A stretch of DNA of 64,000 nt. Source: Pilatotrama ljubarskyi (Eukaryota; Basidiomycota; Agaricomycetes; Polyporales; Polyporaceae). Both the position numbers and the translations under genes were made by a program. Location: NCBI GenBank assembly GCA_022385805.1, contig MU277680.1, positions 520,780 to 584,779 of the forward strand, written 5' to 3'. Under the pieces are notes generated by a model. The model made no database searches and had not been told where the DNA came from. It saw nothing but the letters and a program-made list of their open reading frames with translations. This document shows positions 1-12,561 of the stretch, piece by piece (the first letter of the stretch is position 1; the number at the start of each line of letters is the position of its first letter).

Positions 1-1209
1 CACTCTGCTGCTCCGCGACGCGCAGGCTCACTGGCGCGACCCGACGTACCTTGTGGCCAAGATCGCTTTGAACATCGCCTCGGCTCTCCTCATCGGTTTC
101 ACATTCTTCCAGGCTAAGACGACCATCCAGGGTACTCAGAATCACCTATTCGTGAGTGGCAAGCATCCCTCTCCGAACGAGGCGGGGCACTTATCTTCGT
201 TTTCTCCAGGCGATCTTCATGTCAACCATCATCAGCGTACCGCTGTCGAACCAGCTGCAGGTCGCGTTCATCAATATGCGCAACGTCTACGAAGTCCGCG
301 AACGGCACAGCCGCATGTACAGCTGGACCGCGCTCGTGACGTCGCAGATCCTGATTGAGATCCCGTGGAACATCCTCGGCTCGTCCCTGTACTTCCTGTG
401 CTGGTACTGGACCGTCGGCTTCCCTACCTCCCGGGCGGGCTTCACCTACTTCATGATGGGAATCTGGTTCCCGCTCTACTACACTACTATCGGCCAGGCC
501 GTCGCCTCCATGGCGCCTAACGCCGAAATCGCCGCGCTCCTTTTCAGTTTCCTGTTCTCTTTCGTGCTCACTTTGTAAGTGGGCTCCTTACTTTCTCATA
601 TCGAAACGTGGCTGACTTTCTCCTCTAGCGACGGTGTTCTCCAACCATTCAGGCAACTTGGATGGTGGCAGTGGATGTACCGTGTATCTCCCTACACCTA
701 CCTCATCGAAGCATTGTTGGGCCAAGGTATGCGATTCACTATACATACCGCTAGTGCGAATGTGGTGCTGACCCCAGCCCCTCATAGCCCTTGGCAAAAT
801 GCCCATTCAATGCTCGGATGTCGAGCTCGTCACCATCCAGCCGCCATCAGGACAAACGTGTTCGCAATACATGGGCAACTACATCTCCCTCGCGGGCGGT
901 TACATCACGAACCCCGACGCGACGAGCGGATGCCAGTACTGCTCCTTCAGCTCCACTGACGGCTTCCTGGGCACGAGCTTCAACATCTTCTACTCTAACC
1001 ACTGGAGAGACCTCGGTATCTTCGTCGCGTTCATTTGCTTCAACGTGAGCCTTCTTATGTCGTCGCACTCGCCATTTGAACGCTGACGACTTCTTCTACA
1101 GATTTTCTGTATTTACTCATTTACCTATATGTTCCGCGTACGCAGTGGTAGCTTGTTCGGCCCGCTCAAGAGCCGCATCGCAGCTCGCCGTGCAGCGAAG
1201 TCGTCCTAA
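1..1209 (+). CDS. PDR-type ABC transporter, C-terminal part (5' end outside window)
   Basis: Plasma-membrane drug/lipid efflux pump of the ABCG/PDR family; only the second transmembrane domain and tail are here. The reading frame begins in HWRDPTYLVAKIALNIASA, the start of the last membrane domain, and continues after an intron (about 152-209) through LSNQLQVAFINMRNVYEVRE and RHSRMYSWTALVTSQILIEI, which are typical PDR sequences. A later exon carries GWWQWMYRVSPYTYLIEALL. The exon from about 792 is a cysteine-containing extracellular loop before the final helix, as usual in fungal PDR pumps. The protein ends in a basic tail (LKSRIAARRAAKSS) with TAA at 1207-1209. At least four introns of 50-60 nt interrupt the segment. 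Family assignment is strong; the substrate cannot be told. The nucleotide-binding domains lie upstream of the window. Confidence 0.9.
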
Positions 1210-1464
1210 TCGCCTCTCCTTCATGCTCATTTACGCGTCATTTAGACGATCATCTACGGCTGCTATGCTTAGATTACCACCGGCAATCCACATCTAGTCG
1301 TTTCTGCTGCATTTCCTAGACTCGAGATTCCAAGGGGTTGGGCGAGAAGACGGTCATTGTTACCATATCCTGTACGACCATAATACAATACTTCGTCGAT
1401 TATAGATAGTATCACGGACAAGCATACATTGGTTATATATCCTCAATCTACAACCTGCGGGTGA
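1210..1464. other. Intergenic gap between convergent genes
   Basis: Short space between the stop codons of the ABC transporter (+) and the methyltransferase (-). It should hold both 3' UTRs; no ORF, repeat or RNA gene is seen. Confidence 0.6.
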
Positions 1465-3331
1465 TCATACAATCTTCGTTGCTGTCCAGAACGCTGCGTG
1501 GTATACGTAACCGAGCATGCTCTGCGCGTTGTTGGTGTACGTAGTGTCGATCGTGCGCTCGTTCTACCAGCGCATTCAGGAAGAGATTATCCGCAGGAGG
1601 CGAAGGTACTCACGGAGATCTCGAATCCAATGTGACGAGCGAGTGCCTTGACTTCGTCCAGCGTGAGCTCAATGGATGGATCGTTCGTCGTGTTGTTCTC
1701 CCAGTGCCAAAGCAACGGACCTAGGAGCCGTAGACATGCACGCTCAGCACTTCAGCGTCATCAATCCTCCTCTTCTGACTTACCAAGGTTGATCCAAACG
1801 CCTCCTGGCGCGAGGATACGGTGGATGATGCGGAGATAGTTGACAATGTTCTTCGCCTGTTGCCCCGGTACAACATACGATTGCATCAGCATATCGTTCC
1901 TCGGAAGCAAGAACTAGCCATTCACCGTGTCGATGAAGAAACAGGTCAGCACGGCATCCCATTGTCCTGCTTGAGGTTCCCCCTCGTCGGCATCTTCTAC
2001 CCCATAAATTTCTTCGAAATCGCCTTGCAAGGTGCGAAGCGTCAACTCATCGGGTACATCTCGTGATAGCAACAGTAGCGGCGGCTGTACTCACCTGCCA
2101 CGAGAGAGAAGTCGGAGCCCGGAGGTAGGGAAGAGGGCAGGACGTCCGGTATGCTGATGGGACGGAGCAGCCCTTCGTTATTTTCAATGTTAGAGAACGA
2201 GTGGACATAGGGATATATCGTATGTTTGTTGATTTCATCGGTCCTGCGGAACCCATGAGCATACCGGTTCTGGGTCTACCGGCGTGAATATACCTGTTGA
2301 GCATATAGAAGGACGCGAGGAGCATATAATGCGAGAACTCGTTTCCTTGGCACGCAAAGCCTGAAGGAGAAGAAAGAGGGTTCACTCCCGGTAACGGTCG
2401 AGCAGGCATTGAGTCGCCGCACCGAGCTTTGCTACGTCCCAGGCCAGTCTCCCCAGTCCTGCACCTGGGACCAAGACGCGGAAGTTCCTCCTGAGAGGGT
2501 TGTCCTTTGAGCGACAGAATGTGATGTGAGACGTACACCTACCTCTCCCCCTCTGGTATATCAGAGAAGTGCTGGAGCAATGCCTCTTTCATTGGCTCAT
2601 AGCAGAGGTCCCGCTCTACTTTGCCCTGTATATTATTGATTAGCGACTGCTCGCGCGATATTCAGCCGCTATGTACCTCTTCGCTCCAGTCGCGCACCAG
2701 CTGCTTCAGCGTACTGCGCAACTTGTCCATGTCGTGCTCAGTGGGCTTGTATCGGCGTTTACCGCCGCGCTCTCTGTGCTGGCCTGAAGGACCCTGGGGA
2801 GGACCATGCGAATGAGAATGAGAACCGTGCGCATGCGTTTGCGGATGACTATGCGCGTGCCCTTAACGTATTGTCAGTGCTCGCGAATCATCATTCAGAC
2901 TTAGAAGGCTGTTCCTACCATGAGAGGCGTGGTTTTGCATGTGCTGGTGCCCTTGAGAGCCTTCTGGCACTTGGCCTACTTCTTCCGCGTTGTCGGGATC
3001 CAGCTCCTCTCCGAAAATCTCCGGATTGGCAATGATATGGCTCAAGAACTCTGCGTTCGCGAGGATAGCCTTGTCCGTCGCGGCTATCCGCTCCTTATAT
3101 CCGACGGACTCGAGAAGTTCTCTGTCCTCAATCGGGATGGTGTATATGTCCTTCCTGCGCCGATTGTTCGCATTGAGCTTAACAGATAGACGGGCCCCTC
3201 AGCAACCGGTTAGGCCACCGAGAAGAAAGAGAAGGGGCCCTTACCGCGTACGGAGCGTACTGCTGGAACGTCGCAATGACGTTCGCAAAATGTGCGCGCT
3301 CCTCTTCAATTTCGGCTTGCGTGAACGGCAT
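1465..3331 (-). CDS. CARNMT1: Carnosine N-methyltransferase-like protein (N2227 family)
   Basis: SAM-dependent methyltransferase related to animal carnosine N-methyltransferase and yeast YNL092W. Conserved blocks appear in order on the minus strand: an N-terminal helical part (MPFTQAEIEEERAHFANVIA), a histidine-rich linker near 2860, the SAM-binding block RVLVPGAGLGRLAWDVAKLG (about 2420-2480), then GFACQGNEFSHYMLLASFYM, and near the C-terminus NIVNYLRIIHRILAPGGVWI and NLGPLLWHWENNTTNDPSIE. The protein ends HAAFWTATKIV with TGA at 1467-1465. Several short introns are present, so exon limits are approximate. The start is placed at the ATG at 3331, just before conserved sequence; an in-frame ATG at 3412 would add 27 poorly conserved residues. 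The family is firm; the real substrate in fungi is not established. Confidence 0.82.
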
Positions 3332-3671
3332 GCCTTGCCAAGGGGATAAACTCGAAATGAGAGTCACCGACAAGCTCGACTGCCGCAGCCACTGCCGCGG
3401 CCGCTTCCTCACGTGGCGGTGAAAGGAACCCAGAATGGCAGTCGTTGTGGTACGTCAGGTTTGCTTCTCAAGCACTTCTACGACATGAAGATACGCGGTA
3501 CACAGTCAACTACCACATGGACGGGGAAGGTCGTCGTGTTGAGCAGCTATACATAGACTCCTGACTTGGCTGAAGCTACGTCCGATGCTATACGTGCACC
3601 CTCACTTCTCAAGAGGAAGTTTGCCGGTATGAAGAGAATAGTATCGTTTCATCACTCCATATCTAGGCACA

Positions 3672-6413
3672 TCATGCGAAAGCAGCCTCCGAAGCGTTTG
3701 ATAGTTCGCTAAACCCATAGTCCTCGCCCTTCACAAATGCGCGTGTGCACTGCGCCATCGTCACCGACCTGTCGTCACAAGGCAGTCAGTCATCGCATCT
3801 TGGCATGACATAAAAGCAAGAGGTACTCACGCTCGTGAGATCGGGTCTGTCTGGTAGAAGTTATCAATGGGCTTCTTCAAGGGCTCGCCGGTGACCTGAG
3901 CGTTCGCGGTGCCCGCAGCGAGGGTCTTGAGGCCGGTAAGGGCGACGTCCGTGGAGGTAGGCTCGAGAGTATCGTAGCGCAAGAGAGTTGGTGAGATCTC
4001 CCACATACGATCCCGCAGGCTGAGGATGTCGTCATAGGGAAGCGGGGTGCCGACAACCTCAGACAATGCACTATTTGTGGTGTAAGGGCATAGAAGAACA
4101 GAACGATAGACATTGCACACACCGAATGATCTTCCAGTCCTCACGCGAAGCACCCGGCGGAGGAACAGCAGCCCGACCAAGCTGCGCCCGACCCTCGGTG
4201 TTCACCCATGTCATGCCCTTCTCGGTGTATGCAGCACCAGGGAGGACGACGTCCGCGAGCTGAGCACCGAGGTCACCGTGGTGACCCTGATAGACGACGA
4301 AGGCATCCTCAGGGATCTCCTTAGGGTTGACTTCATCTGCGTTCAATAGATAAACAAATTTGGGCTTCGTTGTCGACGCCTTCTTCGACGGGACGAAGCC
4401 GACGTCGTAAGCAGCAGCACGAGAGGCAACCTGCGCACACCCGTTAGTGTGGAGGCTCGATGGTGGGAGATGTCTTACTCACCCGCTGGAGGACGCTGAA
4501 GCCGTTCCACTCAGGCGTGACGAGCTTCTCCTTGTTCGCCTCGACGTACTTGGCCAGCGCGTTGTAGACAGCAGCGCCATCAGGGTGCTCAACCAAGGAG
4601 CTGCCGACAATGATCAAAGGCCGCTTCGCCTCCTTGAACTTCTTGGCGAACTCGCCCTTGCCCGCGACGAAGTCCGCGACGGCCTTCGCATCGGCGCCGA
4701 GGTAGTCGTAGCCATAGGTCGTGTCGACACGCTCACCGATAAGACCGACCTCCAGAGTGGTGTGCAGCCAGCTCTTCCGGATACGCGAGTTGAGGACAGC
4801 CGCCTCATGCCTGGGATTGGTGCCGACAAGAAGGATCACATCTGCCTGCTCGACGCCAGGGATCGTCGAGTTGAAGAGGTAGTTCGACCGAACGTCGACA
4901 GCGTGCACTGGTGCAGCATGGCCGCCGACGTGGTCCAGAGCGGTGTTGTCAGAGCCGAGGCGGTTGACGAAGTCCTTCAGAGCAACAAGGGACTCGGTGT
5001 CAGCGAGATGGCCAGCAATGGCCTTGATCTCGTCGCCCTTGGCACCAGAGCGAGCGAGACCGTCCGCAATCGTGGAAAGCGCATCCTCCCAAGAGGCCGT
5101 GACGAAGCGGTCGCCCTGCTTGACAAGAGGCACGGTGAGACGCTGGAACCGGAGACCGTCATAGGCGTAACGAGTCTTGTCGCTAATCCACTCCTCGTTC
5201 ACGTCATCGTTCGGCCGGGGCTGCACACGCATGACAACGAGGCCGCGAGAGTCGACACGGATATTCGAGCCAACGGCATCCAAGACATCGACAGAGTCAG
5301 TGTGCTTCAGCTCCCATGGACGGGCGTGGAACGCATAGGGCTTGCTCGTGAGCGCACCAACGGGGCAGAGGTCGACGACGTTTCCAGAGAGCTCTGAGTT
5401 CATCGTCTTCGCAACATAGGTACCGATCTGCATGTCGTTGCCGCGTCCAGTCGTACCGAGCTCCTCGACACCGGCAACTTCGTTAGCGAACCGCACGCAC
5501 CGTGTGCACTGAATGCAACGGTTCATCGAGGTCTTCACGAGAGGGCCTAGGTCCTTGTCCTCTACGGCACGTTTGCCAGCGATTTCATGAAAACGCGTTC
5601 GGTCCGCGCCATAGCGCATTGACTGGTCCTGGAGATCACACTCGCCACCCTGGTCACAGATGGGGCAGTCGAGAGGGTGGTTGGCCAGCAAGAATTCCAT
5701 GACGCCCTCACTGATCAGGTATGAGTAAACGGCCCATGCTGCAGTTACGGTAAACTCACCGAGCTTCATGTACCAAAGGGGTGTTCGTCCATACCTTTGC
5801 ACCAGGCATAGCAGGCATGGCACTAGCAAGCAGTTAGGAATGACGCATAGCACGGGGTACGAGTACTCACCAAGAGGCAACTGGTTTTGGTGATCTCTCC
5901 ACCTCGACCAAGCACATACTAACGAACGACCCGTCAATCTTTCATGAATGACCCGGAGCCACGATGCTAAGAGCTCACCGGCAGTTACCCGCGATAGCTA
6001 GACGGTCATGGTAACAAAATCTGCACAAGCGTCAGACTGAGAAATCATTGAATTGCGAGACGGAACCGACCTCGGTATTGTTGCGCCTGCGGCCTCGCAA
6101 GCTTGGATAAGAGCGGAACCTACAAGCAGCCCGTCAAGAGCCATTCCAGTGATCCTAGGAACCGCATACGATACGTACCTTGAGGAACCGTGACCTCCTT
6201 GCCGTCGACAGTAAGAGTGATGTCCGCCTTCTTCGACGACGTTGAAGAGAATGCCCGCCGACCTAATATTCGAGGTCGGCATCGCATGGACAAACGTGGA
6301 GAGTGAGCATAGAGCGGATTTGACGCACTTGAGCGGGTCGACGAAGGGACGACGACCTTGGCAAGTACGCCTGCCGACGAGGGCTTGGAGGCCGACGAAA
6401 CGAGCCGTAGCAT
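3672..6413 (-). CDS. nuo78: NADH:ubiquinone oxidoreductase 75-78 kDa subunit, mitochondrial
   Basis: Largest Fe-S subunit of respiratory complex I (NDUFS1/NuoG), which passes electrons from FMN along Fe-S clusters in the matrix arm. The N-terminus is a mitochondrial presequence rich in Arg/Ser, with a plausible cleavage site at RRAF-SSTS. Then follow the 2Fe-2S ferredoxin domain ([20 protein letters not shown]), the HxxxCxxCxxxxxC ligands in [19 protein letters not shown], and the 4Fe-4S motif in [18 protein letters not shown]. The molybdopterin-oxidoreductase-like domain fills the rest ([40 protein letters not shown]). The large central exon covers about 4485-5700; smaller exons lie on both sides. 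The stop is TGA at 3674-3672 after [12 protein letters not shown]. The ATG at 6413 is chosen because it opens the presequence. Length and domain order match the family. Confidence 0.95.
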
Positions 6414-6569
6414 GGCTACCGCCGAACAGAGATTAGAGGGGTATGATGGTAGAGAATACGCGCGTCGGCGATGTGCGCAACGACGAGGAGAGGGTGGAAG
6501 ACGCTGTGCTCGTCGTCCAACGCGATGACCAAACTCCGGCTTTGGCCGAGATGCAACCGCGCGTCCCTC

Positions 6570-6600
6570 ATTGGCTAGAATTTACCCGCATTTCTATTGG
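6570..6600 (-). promoter_or_regulatory. Two CCAAT boxes upstream of the complex I gene
   Basis: Read on the minus strand, CCAAT occurs at 6574-6570 and 6600-6596, about 160-190 bp upstream of the ATG at 6413. Paired CCAAT boxes are the usual target of the fungal HAP/CBF complex, which controls respiratory genes. The motifs are seen directly; regulation is inferred. Confidence 0.45.
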
Positions 6601-6782
6601 CTTTGCCCTCGAGCGCCTCGGTCTGGCCATCCTCGCGTCCTCCCTCCCTCACCGTCTGATATAAATGTCCTCAAAAGCAATGCATAGCAACTATCGACGT
6701 ATGATACATTGCTACAGATACAACATGTCCGCAAGAGTAAGCCAATAGAGACGAACAACCAGAAACCAGAGAAAGAACCCGA

Positions 6783-8325
6783 CTACGGAACGTATACTAC
6801 CATGAGGACATTGACCACCAACTTCTCAATCTCCCCCATTGCGGACACGAACGGCACGCGCTCCTTGGCGATGAGGCCAGGGAAGGTAACGATATCGGAT
6901 ACGATCGCAATGTCTGTTTCAGTGATGGGCACAGCGCCGCTCTTCACCACCCGCTGCCGGAGGTCATCCGCTTCATCCTCTCCGGGCTCAGAAGCGGAGC
7001 TGAATGGACCACGTATAGGTGGCAAACGAGCTCCGCTGAGGACGGACAGAGGTTGGCGGGCAACAGACGCGGTCGGACTGTCGGCGGTCTCGTTGGCAAA
7101 CTCGACAGTCTGGTCGACCGCCCAGACATAACCGCCTGCCGTCCAGCGAAGCTCAGGCGACAACTTGTAGAGCTTCAGAGCGTGATACAAGATCGAATCG
7201 CCACCCTTGAGCTTCGGCAAATGTTAGCTGGGTCTATCTTGCTGAAAAGTAGGCGTACTCACATTGGGGACGAGAGACTCAGCCAAGACCTCACCAGGGT
7301 TGACACCATACTCTCCAGTCAGGTAGAACGCGATCCGCCTTCCGCGCGACATGTTCAACACAGGAGAAAGAAGATCGAGGAACTGGTCGCTCGGTGTGAT
7401 CAAAGGATCCGGCTGGAGGCCCGCAGGCCCGAAGGACTTCACCTGCACGGCGTACGAGATCGTGATGCGGCACCCGCTCCGCACGGGCTGGATCTCGTAG
7501 TCGCAGTCCGCCAAGAAGGCTGCCCACTCGAGGTCCGCGCCCTTTCCTCCCCTCCCATAGAACTTCTCCTCCATCCCGTCCCCGCTCCGCACTATGAGGG
7601 AGCCCCCGCGGAACTTGACCGGCAGCGTCACGAGCACGGTGGCTACCCGGTTATCGAGCGGCCGCGTCTGGACGGTGATCCCGTTCCCCTTTGGCCAGAT
7701 CTCGAGCTTGTCTCGAACCGCCGTGAGGTAGTGCCCCACAGGGAGCGCCGGGAACAAGGTATTCCGCACAGCCTCGAGGATCGGGTGGTTCGCAAGCTCC
7801 AGCGTGGCGGTCAAGCGGAGGTTGGGCGGATAGTACAGGGTCTCATTCTCGGCGTAGCCGCTGGCTGATGGATGCGGCATACACGATGCGATGAGCACGT
7901 CGAGCGCAGGGGGCATATCGACATCGACATCGATGGGGAAGTCCAGCGAGTGGCTGATTCCGCTCTGATCAAGCATATCCCGGAGTCAGATATCCTCGCG
8001 GTCCCGACGCGAAGAAGAGGGCGGGACATACCTTTGACCTGAAGAACAGCGTGAGATTGCCCGGATCCATTGGTACTCGCCCCGACACCGCGAAAGGGCG
8101 CGACTTTGCACTGACCAACGCCGCTAAGGCTGCACGATACGTGGCCTGACTGTCATACTCTGGGTCGGAGCCGCGACGCCGTTGTTTGCTCGGGGAGAAG
8201 GGGACCTTTCCGGACATAGTGTGCTCCACTTGGAATTCGGATACGCTCTGCGTGCGGGGGACGGGTAGATCGGGGTATCGACTGGGTGCTGGGGAGGACA
8301 TGCTTGATATCGTGGAAAGAGGCAT
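6783..8325 (-). CDS. 2OG-Fe(II) oxygenase-like protein, probably without its iron site
   Basis: Resembles the basidiomycete prolyl-4-hydroxylase-like proteins of the 2-oxoglutarate/Fe(II) oxygenase fold. The recognisable core lies in the middle exon (about 7265-7970): LTAVRDKLEIWPKGNGI, VATVLVTLPVKFRGGSLIVR, LEWAAFLADCDYEIQPVRSG and CRITISYAVQV. In active relatives, as I recall them, the matching places read HxD and C-E/D-HEV-LPVTSG-HR. Here the first is GITVQTRP and the second CDYEIQPVRSGCR, so the expected His and Asp ligands are absent. Exon 1 (from 8325) encodes a Ser/Pro-rich leader and VSGRVPMDPGNLTLFF. Two introns are visible, near 7970-8030 and 7210-7265. The stop is TAG at 6785-6783. 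An internal ATG at 8301 is an alternative start. It may be a pseudo-enzyme or a binding protein; substrate unknown. Confidence 0.6.
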
Positions 8326-9695
8326 CGCTGAGTACCTTCCTATGCGCGGGCAAAGGTCGCGAGGGAAAGAGGGAGAGACAAAGGAGGACCAAGGGACCAG
8401 AGTGCGGAGGCCTGCAATGAATAATAACCCGCTGCAAAGCGAAGGTAGCGCGGCTGGGCCGTGGTATCAGAGAGCGTCTGCCCGCGGTCGCGCGTGGGTC
8501 TTATGACGACAGCCCGCAGAACATAAAAAGAGCGCGATCATATCTTCTTGGACACGCTCGTGCAGCGTGTTTTCTCAGATGGGATATCACCACCCGGAAC
8601 ATCCAGCCCTGGCCAGCGGCACTGTGGGCGTGATCGCAAGATAGCAGATGGTGCGGGTGTTCTGGGAGGCTGGGATTGAATCGCCCGGGCCATGGTACCT
8701 ACGAGCGCAGCCAACGGCCTGAGGGTCCCTTCGCTGTCGCCCCTGGCGGGTACTCAGCATGCAGCGCATGTACGTCCACATAACGAGAGCAGCCCGCTTA
8801 CCGTCGCCGCAAATCATTCTGGACGCTCTTGGAGCTCCCTTCGCAAGTTCGCGCGGTCCAGACCGTCCGGTCTGTGCGACATAGTGCGGAGGCAGCGCTC
8901 CACGCCCGGGCCATCCAGGGAAGGGCCAGGAGTGGCTTTCGCGCGAAGGCCACGCGGCAAAGGCGTGTTTGCGCAGAAGCTGGGTAGACGACAGGATTCC
9001 CATGTCGTCGAGCCTAGTTCTTGCTCCGGAGAAAGTCCTTTGATATTCCCATCTTTCGGATGAAGTTTGATGATATCCATCCTCATCTTGGACAATGGCC
9101 ACAGGAAGGTGAGTGATTGAGTTTCTTTCGTCTTCGAATGCGGCGCAGAAGGTGGTGCCATGCCTCTACGAGACACCTGACTAGCGTACAGGGTATCTCA
9201 CCAGCATTACGCGAGGAGTGGTGGAGAGATGAGGCATTGCAGGGTCGTGGCGGGAGCATCGAGATGTCGTTCATCATCCCAAGTTCGAAAGACGACGATG
9301 GAGGCTTTGAACCAAGATCGAGCGCTCAAAGAACTCGTTCTTCGTGACCGCTTTCGGAGGATCTACGCGACCTCACCGATACCAATGTGACCTGAGGCCC
9401 CGCAGTGCACATTCAAAGAAAGCTGAGACAACACGCGCACCATACAGCATGCGATTACCAGAGGCCCTACGAGTATTTACGGCGATGACGTGTGCGGAGA
9501 GTTGGTGGTGGTACATCCCATGATAATTCTAAGAGTAGGTGAAACGTCCCGCAGACCCAAGGAGCAACAATGTGTTCGAAAGCTGGCCGATGAGGCAGAA
9601 GCGGAGATGAGCAACAAGGCGGTGGCACCACTGGACCGCAGCGGTCACCGGTCCCCGTGAAGAATAATGTTGTGAAGAGCATGGCAAAGCTGAGC
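8326..9695. other. Intergenic region, 1.37 kb
   Basis: Lies between the start of the oxygenase-like gene and the stop of the glycosyltransferase gene, both on the minus strand. Several ORFs of 90-170 codons overlap on both strands around 8590-9180, but none shows recognisable motifs, codon bias like its neighbours, or plausible splice continuation. I see no gene here. Confidence 0.4.
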
Positions 9696-12390
9696 TCAAA
9701 GGCTGAAGCTCATCGCGTCCCGGTCATCCGACCACAGACGCGCATACTCTAGACATAGCCTGTAGACGTACGCTGCGAGGAGCAAGCATGCAGTCAGCGG
9801 ATATCCCGAGATGAACGACGCACGGCGGCAAGGAAGGGCACCTCGCGAGGGGAGAAGACAGACTAAGGTATGTACCTTCCATATCGACACGCCTCCCGAT
9901 CGTGCGCTTCCACTGCTTGCCCGCGCGCGCTATCCGTCGCAGTCTCCGATCGCCGTCGATCGTCTTGCGCTTTTCCGGTGGCGTGTAGAGTACAGTGGCG
10001 TTCGCCGCACGCAGGGCAGACTCCGTCGCCCCGGAGAAGAAGGCGTGGATGTTGTAGATCTCGGAGTACGTCTGCGAGAGCGGGATGTAGTGCAACCTAG
10101 GGAGCGTCGGACGGGTCAAGCTCGATCACGAGAACGAATGCGGATCACTGTGACACGCACCAGGGCTGGATCCAATCCGAGAAGAACTCCCGGTACACGG
10201 TCGCTTTCATGACAGCGCTGTCGGACTCCATAAACGAGAAGAATCGGCCCGAGTATCCCATGCCGTCGAGGTCCACGATGTACTTGTGCTTCCAGTGGTC
10301 GCCCAAATTGACACCTCCGTCGTCGATGCGGTGCAGCTGCACGAACGCATCATGCCCTCCAGGGAAGTTCTCCGCACCCACCACCTTCACGAAGGCCACG
10401 TCCATGACCTCATCGTTCAGTGCCGCAGCGGGAACGTCGGCATAGATGTAGTTCGTGGAACCGGGCGGATCGGCGAAAACGACCGTCCGGTTAACTGAGG
10501 ACCGGTCGCTAGCGAGACGGACGAACCTGCAACGGAAGCGAGCTCGCACGAGGGCACCCTCACAGATGTAGGCACACATACCTATGACGTTGATACTGTG
10601 CAGCGAAGCCCGGAGGCGAGCTGCCACCGCCGGTCGAGGCTCCCCTCCAGAATATCTTGTCGCTCTTCTCTTCCCAAGGCGTCTCCATATCGTCCACAGG
10701 TTTCAGCTGCAGGTTGACGGAATCCCAGCCATACGTGTAGCGGCGCGTCTGCGCATAGTAGTAGTGGCTGGGTATACGGATGTCCAGATATCCTGTCGCC
10801 TTGGCAGGCGAAAAGATCGGGAACATGGCGGGGATAGTCCGCCAGTCAGAGAAGAAGTGCCCCTGATTATAGTGCGCCCACGGATTCGTGCAGAAGGAGT
10901 AGTTGCCGGCGGTATTGCGGGCGAACACGAACTCCTCGCTTCGCGCAGAGAGCTGGCTGGTTTGGTGTGTCGATGACGCACGGAAAGAGCTGAATAGCCG
11001 ACGGGCCGCAGTGCCAGGCTCACATGTGCGGCGGAAGGCCTCCCAGACGTTACCCTCTCCATGCCAGTCGGGATGATGGATCCCGCTCAGCTCATTACGG
11101 ACGGCATCTGTAAAGGATATGCCATCAGTGAGCAGTCCAGATAAGAGTTGGCCTAAGACGGTTGGCAAGTCTGGCGGGTCAAAGTGCTCAGGTTGAGCGC
11201 ATACCACCTGCTGCTAGCGAAATGTTGCAGACTCCTCCCCCGCTGCATTGACTCACGACTCACGGCGCAAACAGGTACGAGACGTTTCCGACTGTAACTG
11301 GAGCAACCCTCGGTACGACCTCATGTCTCGCGTGCGCGGCTCTAAACGGGACGTCTTGGATTTAGCAAGACTCACCGATATTGGACTGCATGGTCAGATT
11401 GGATCCGACTCTGCGCTCCCATGGTACAAGGATCCGACCCTCGGCCATCCCGTTGACGGGGAAGTCTAGATCAGGCAACTGAAGCCTTGTAAATGAGGAG
11501 GCTTCCGACGGGGACTCTCCGCCCACGTACCTGCTCCTGGAACTTATCTAGCATGGACAAGAAGCCTTTCGCACGCGCGCTGACGTCTTCGCTCTCGTAT
11601 CCATCGAGGATGTTGACGGCAGTCGCGTTACCGCCTCGTACGCGCACTACGTCAACGAACGGTAGGTGACCGGCCTAGGGGAGATTCAGGACTATATGCG
11701 CCCATCACATGCAACGTAGTAACTCACCAGTCCAGCTCGCCATCGCAACTGATCTCCGGACAGCTCCCAGAACGGTGCCAGGTCCTCTTGGATGTTGTCG
11801 TACTCGTCGATCATGAGCACACCGTTGTCCTTGGCGAACCTCCACCAGCGGTCGAATCCGCGGGGAGGTTTCCGATGATACCGCCGCTCATACTCCTGCA
11901 CTGCGTCCTCGAGCGTTTGACTCTGTCGTGAGAGAAGCTCCCGGAACCGCGTCTCGGCTTCGGTCATGAGCTTGGGTATCGGGTGCTCCTTGATCGTTGG
12001 TCTCGCGTTCCCTCTCGAGAACGGCAAGTACCGGGAGGTGGAGGCGACCAGGGAGTTGTCTGGGAAGTTGTCTGTCTGCTGGCGACGCGCTGCCCATAAT
12101 CCTCCTTGCATAAATACGATGATGACCGCGGTGAGGAAGAGGAGGCCCTTCTTCTGGCCTGAGAGCCCCTCGTACATGTCGTGCTGCAAGCGTCCTCTGC
12201 GTACGACCGGGATCTTGAGAAGAGCAGCGAGCTGGCTGAGCCTCGACGCCTGGTCGACGACAAGAGCGTTGTGGGTAATGAGCGGACTGGTTGAAAGGAG
12301 GAAGAGGGGGAAAGACAAGCTTAGCCAGGAACAGCTCGAAAGACAGATGTCCGCTGTCCGCTGCTTTCCGCCGCTCGGCGCGTTTGGCAA
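9696..12390 (-). CDS. Glycosyltransferase family 90 (CAP10-like) type II membrane protein
   Basis: Member of GT90/CAP10, related to cryptococcal Cap10/Cxt1 and animal POGLUT-like enzymes; likely a Golgi/ER sugar transferase acting on polysaccharide or glycoprotein. A hydrophobic anchor (KKGLLFLTAVIIVFMQGG) precedes the stem and the conserved N-part RKPPRGFDRWWRFAKDNGVL. The catalytic part has DKIFWRGASTGG, then HKYIVDLDGMGYSGRFFSFM, SAVMKATVYREFFSDWIQPW, and, after an intron, LHYIPLSQTYSEIYNIHAFF, which are hallmark GT90 blocks. The end is AYVYRLCLEYARLWSDDRDA...FSL with the stop at 9698-9696. At least six introns; the 11220-11650 exons are approximate. The start is uncertain: the ATG at 12390 gives a long leader, and an internal ATG near 12174 lies directly before the membrane anchor. 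The donor sugar cannot be inferred. Confidence 0.85.
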
Positions 12391-12561
12391 CTAGTATTGC
12401 GGGCGTCTATTACGGATACCCTCTGGCTTACATAAGCTAACGCCCGTGGGGGCGCCTGTTGCATCCGGATGCGGGGAGCTGGACGGACTGCGGCGGTACA
12501 TAGCTACAGTACATACGCCTGCACGCCCAGCAGCCGTCTCCCGACTCTGTCTCCGACCACC
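12391..12561. promoter_or_regulatory. Divergent promoter between glycosyltransferase and deubiquitinase genes
   Basis: Only about 170 bp separate the assumed start of the GT90 gene (-) from the ATG of the AMSH-like gene (+), so both must share a compact bidirectional promoter, unless the GT90 start lies at the internal ATG near 12174. No clear TATA box is visible. Confidence 0.4.

Noticed and set aside
4447..5397. 316-codon plus-strand ORF opposite the complex I gene
   Set aside because: It is antisense to strongly conserved NDUFS1 coding sequence and arises from its GC-rich codon use; no family features.
8587..9176. Overlapping ORFs of 120-171 codons on both strands
   Set aside because: No motifs and no splice partner; consistent with chance frames in GC-rich DNA.
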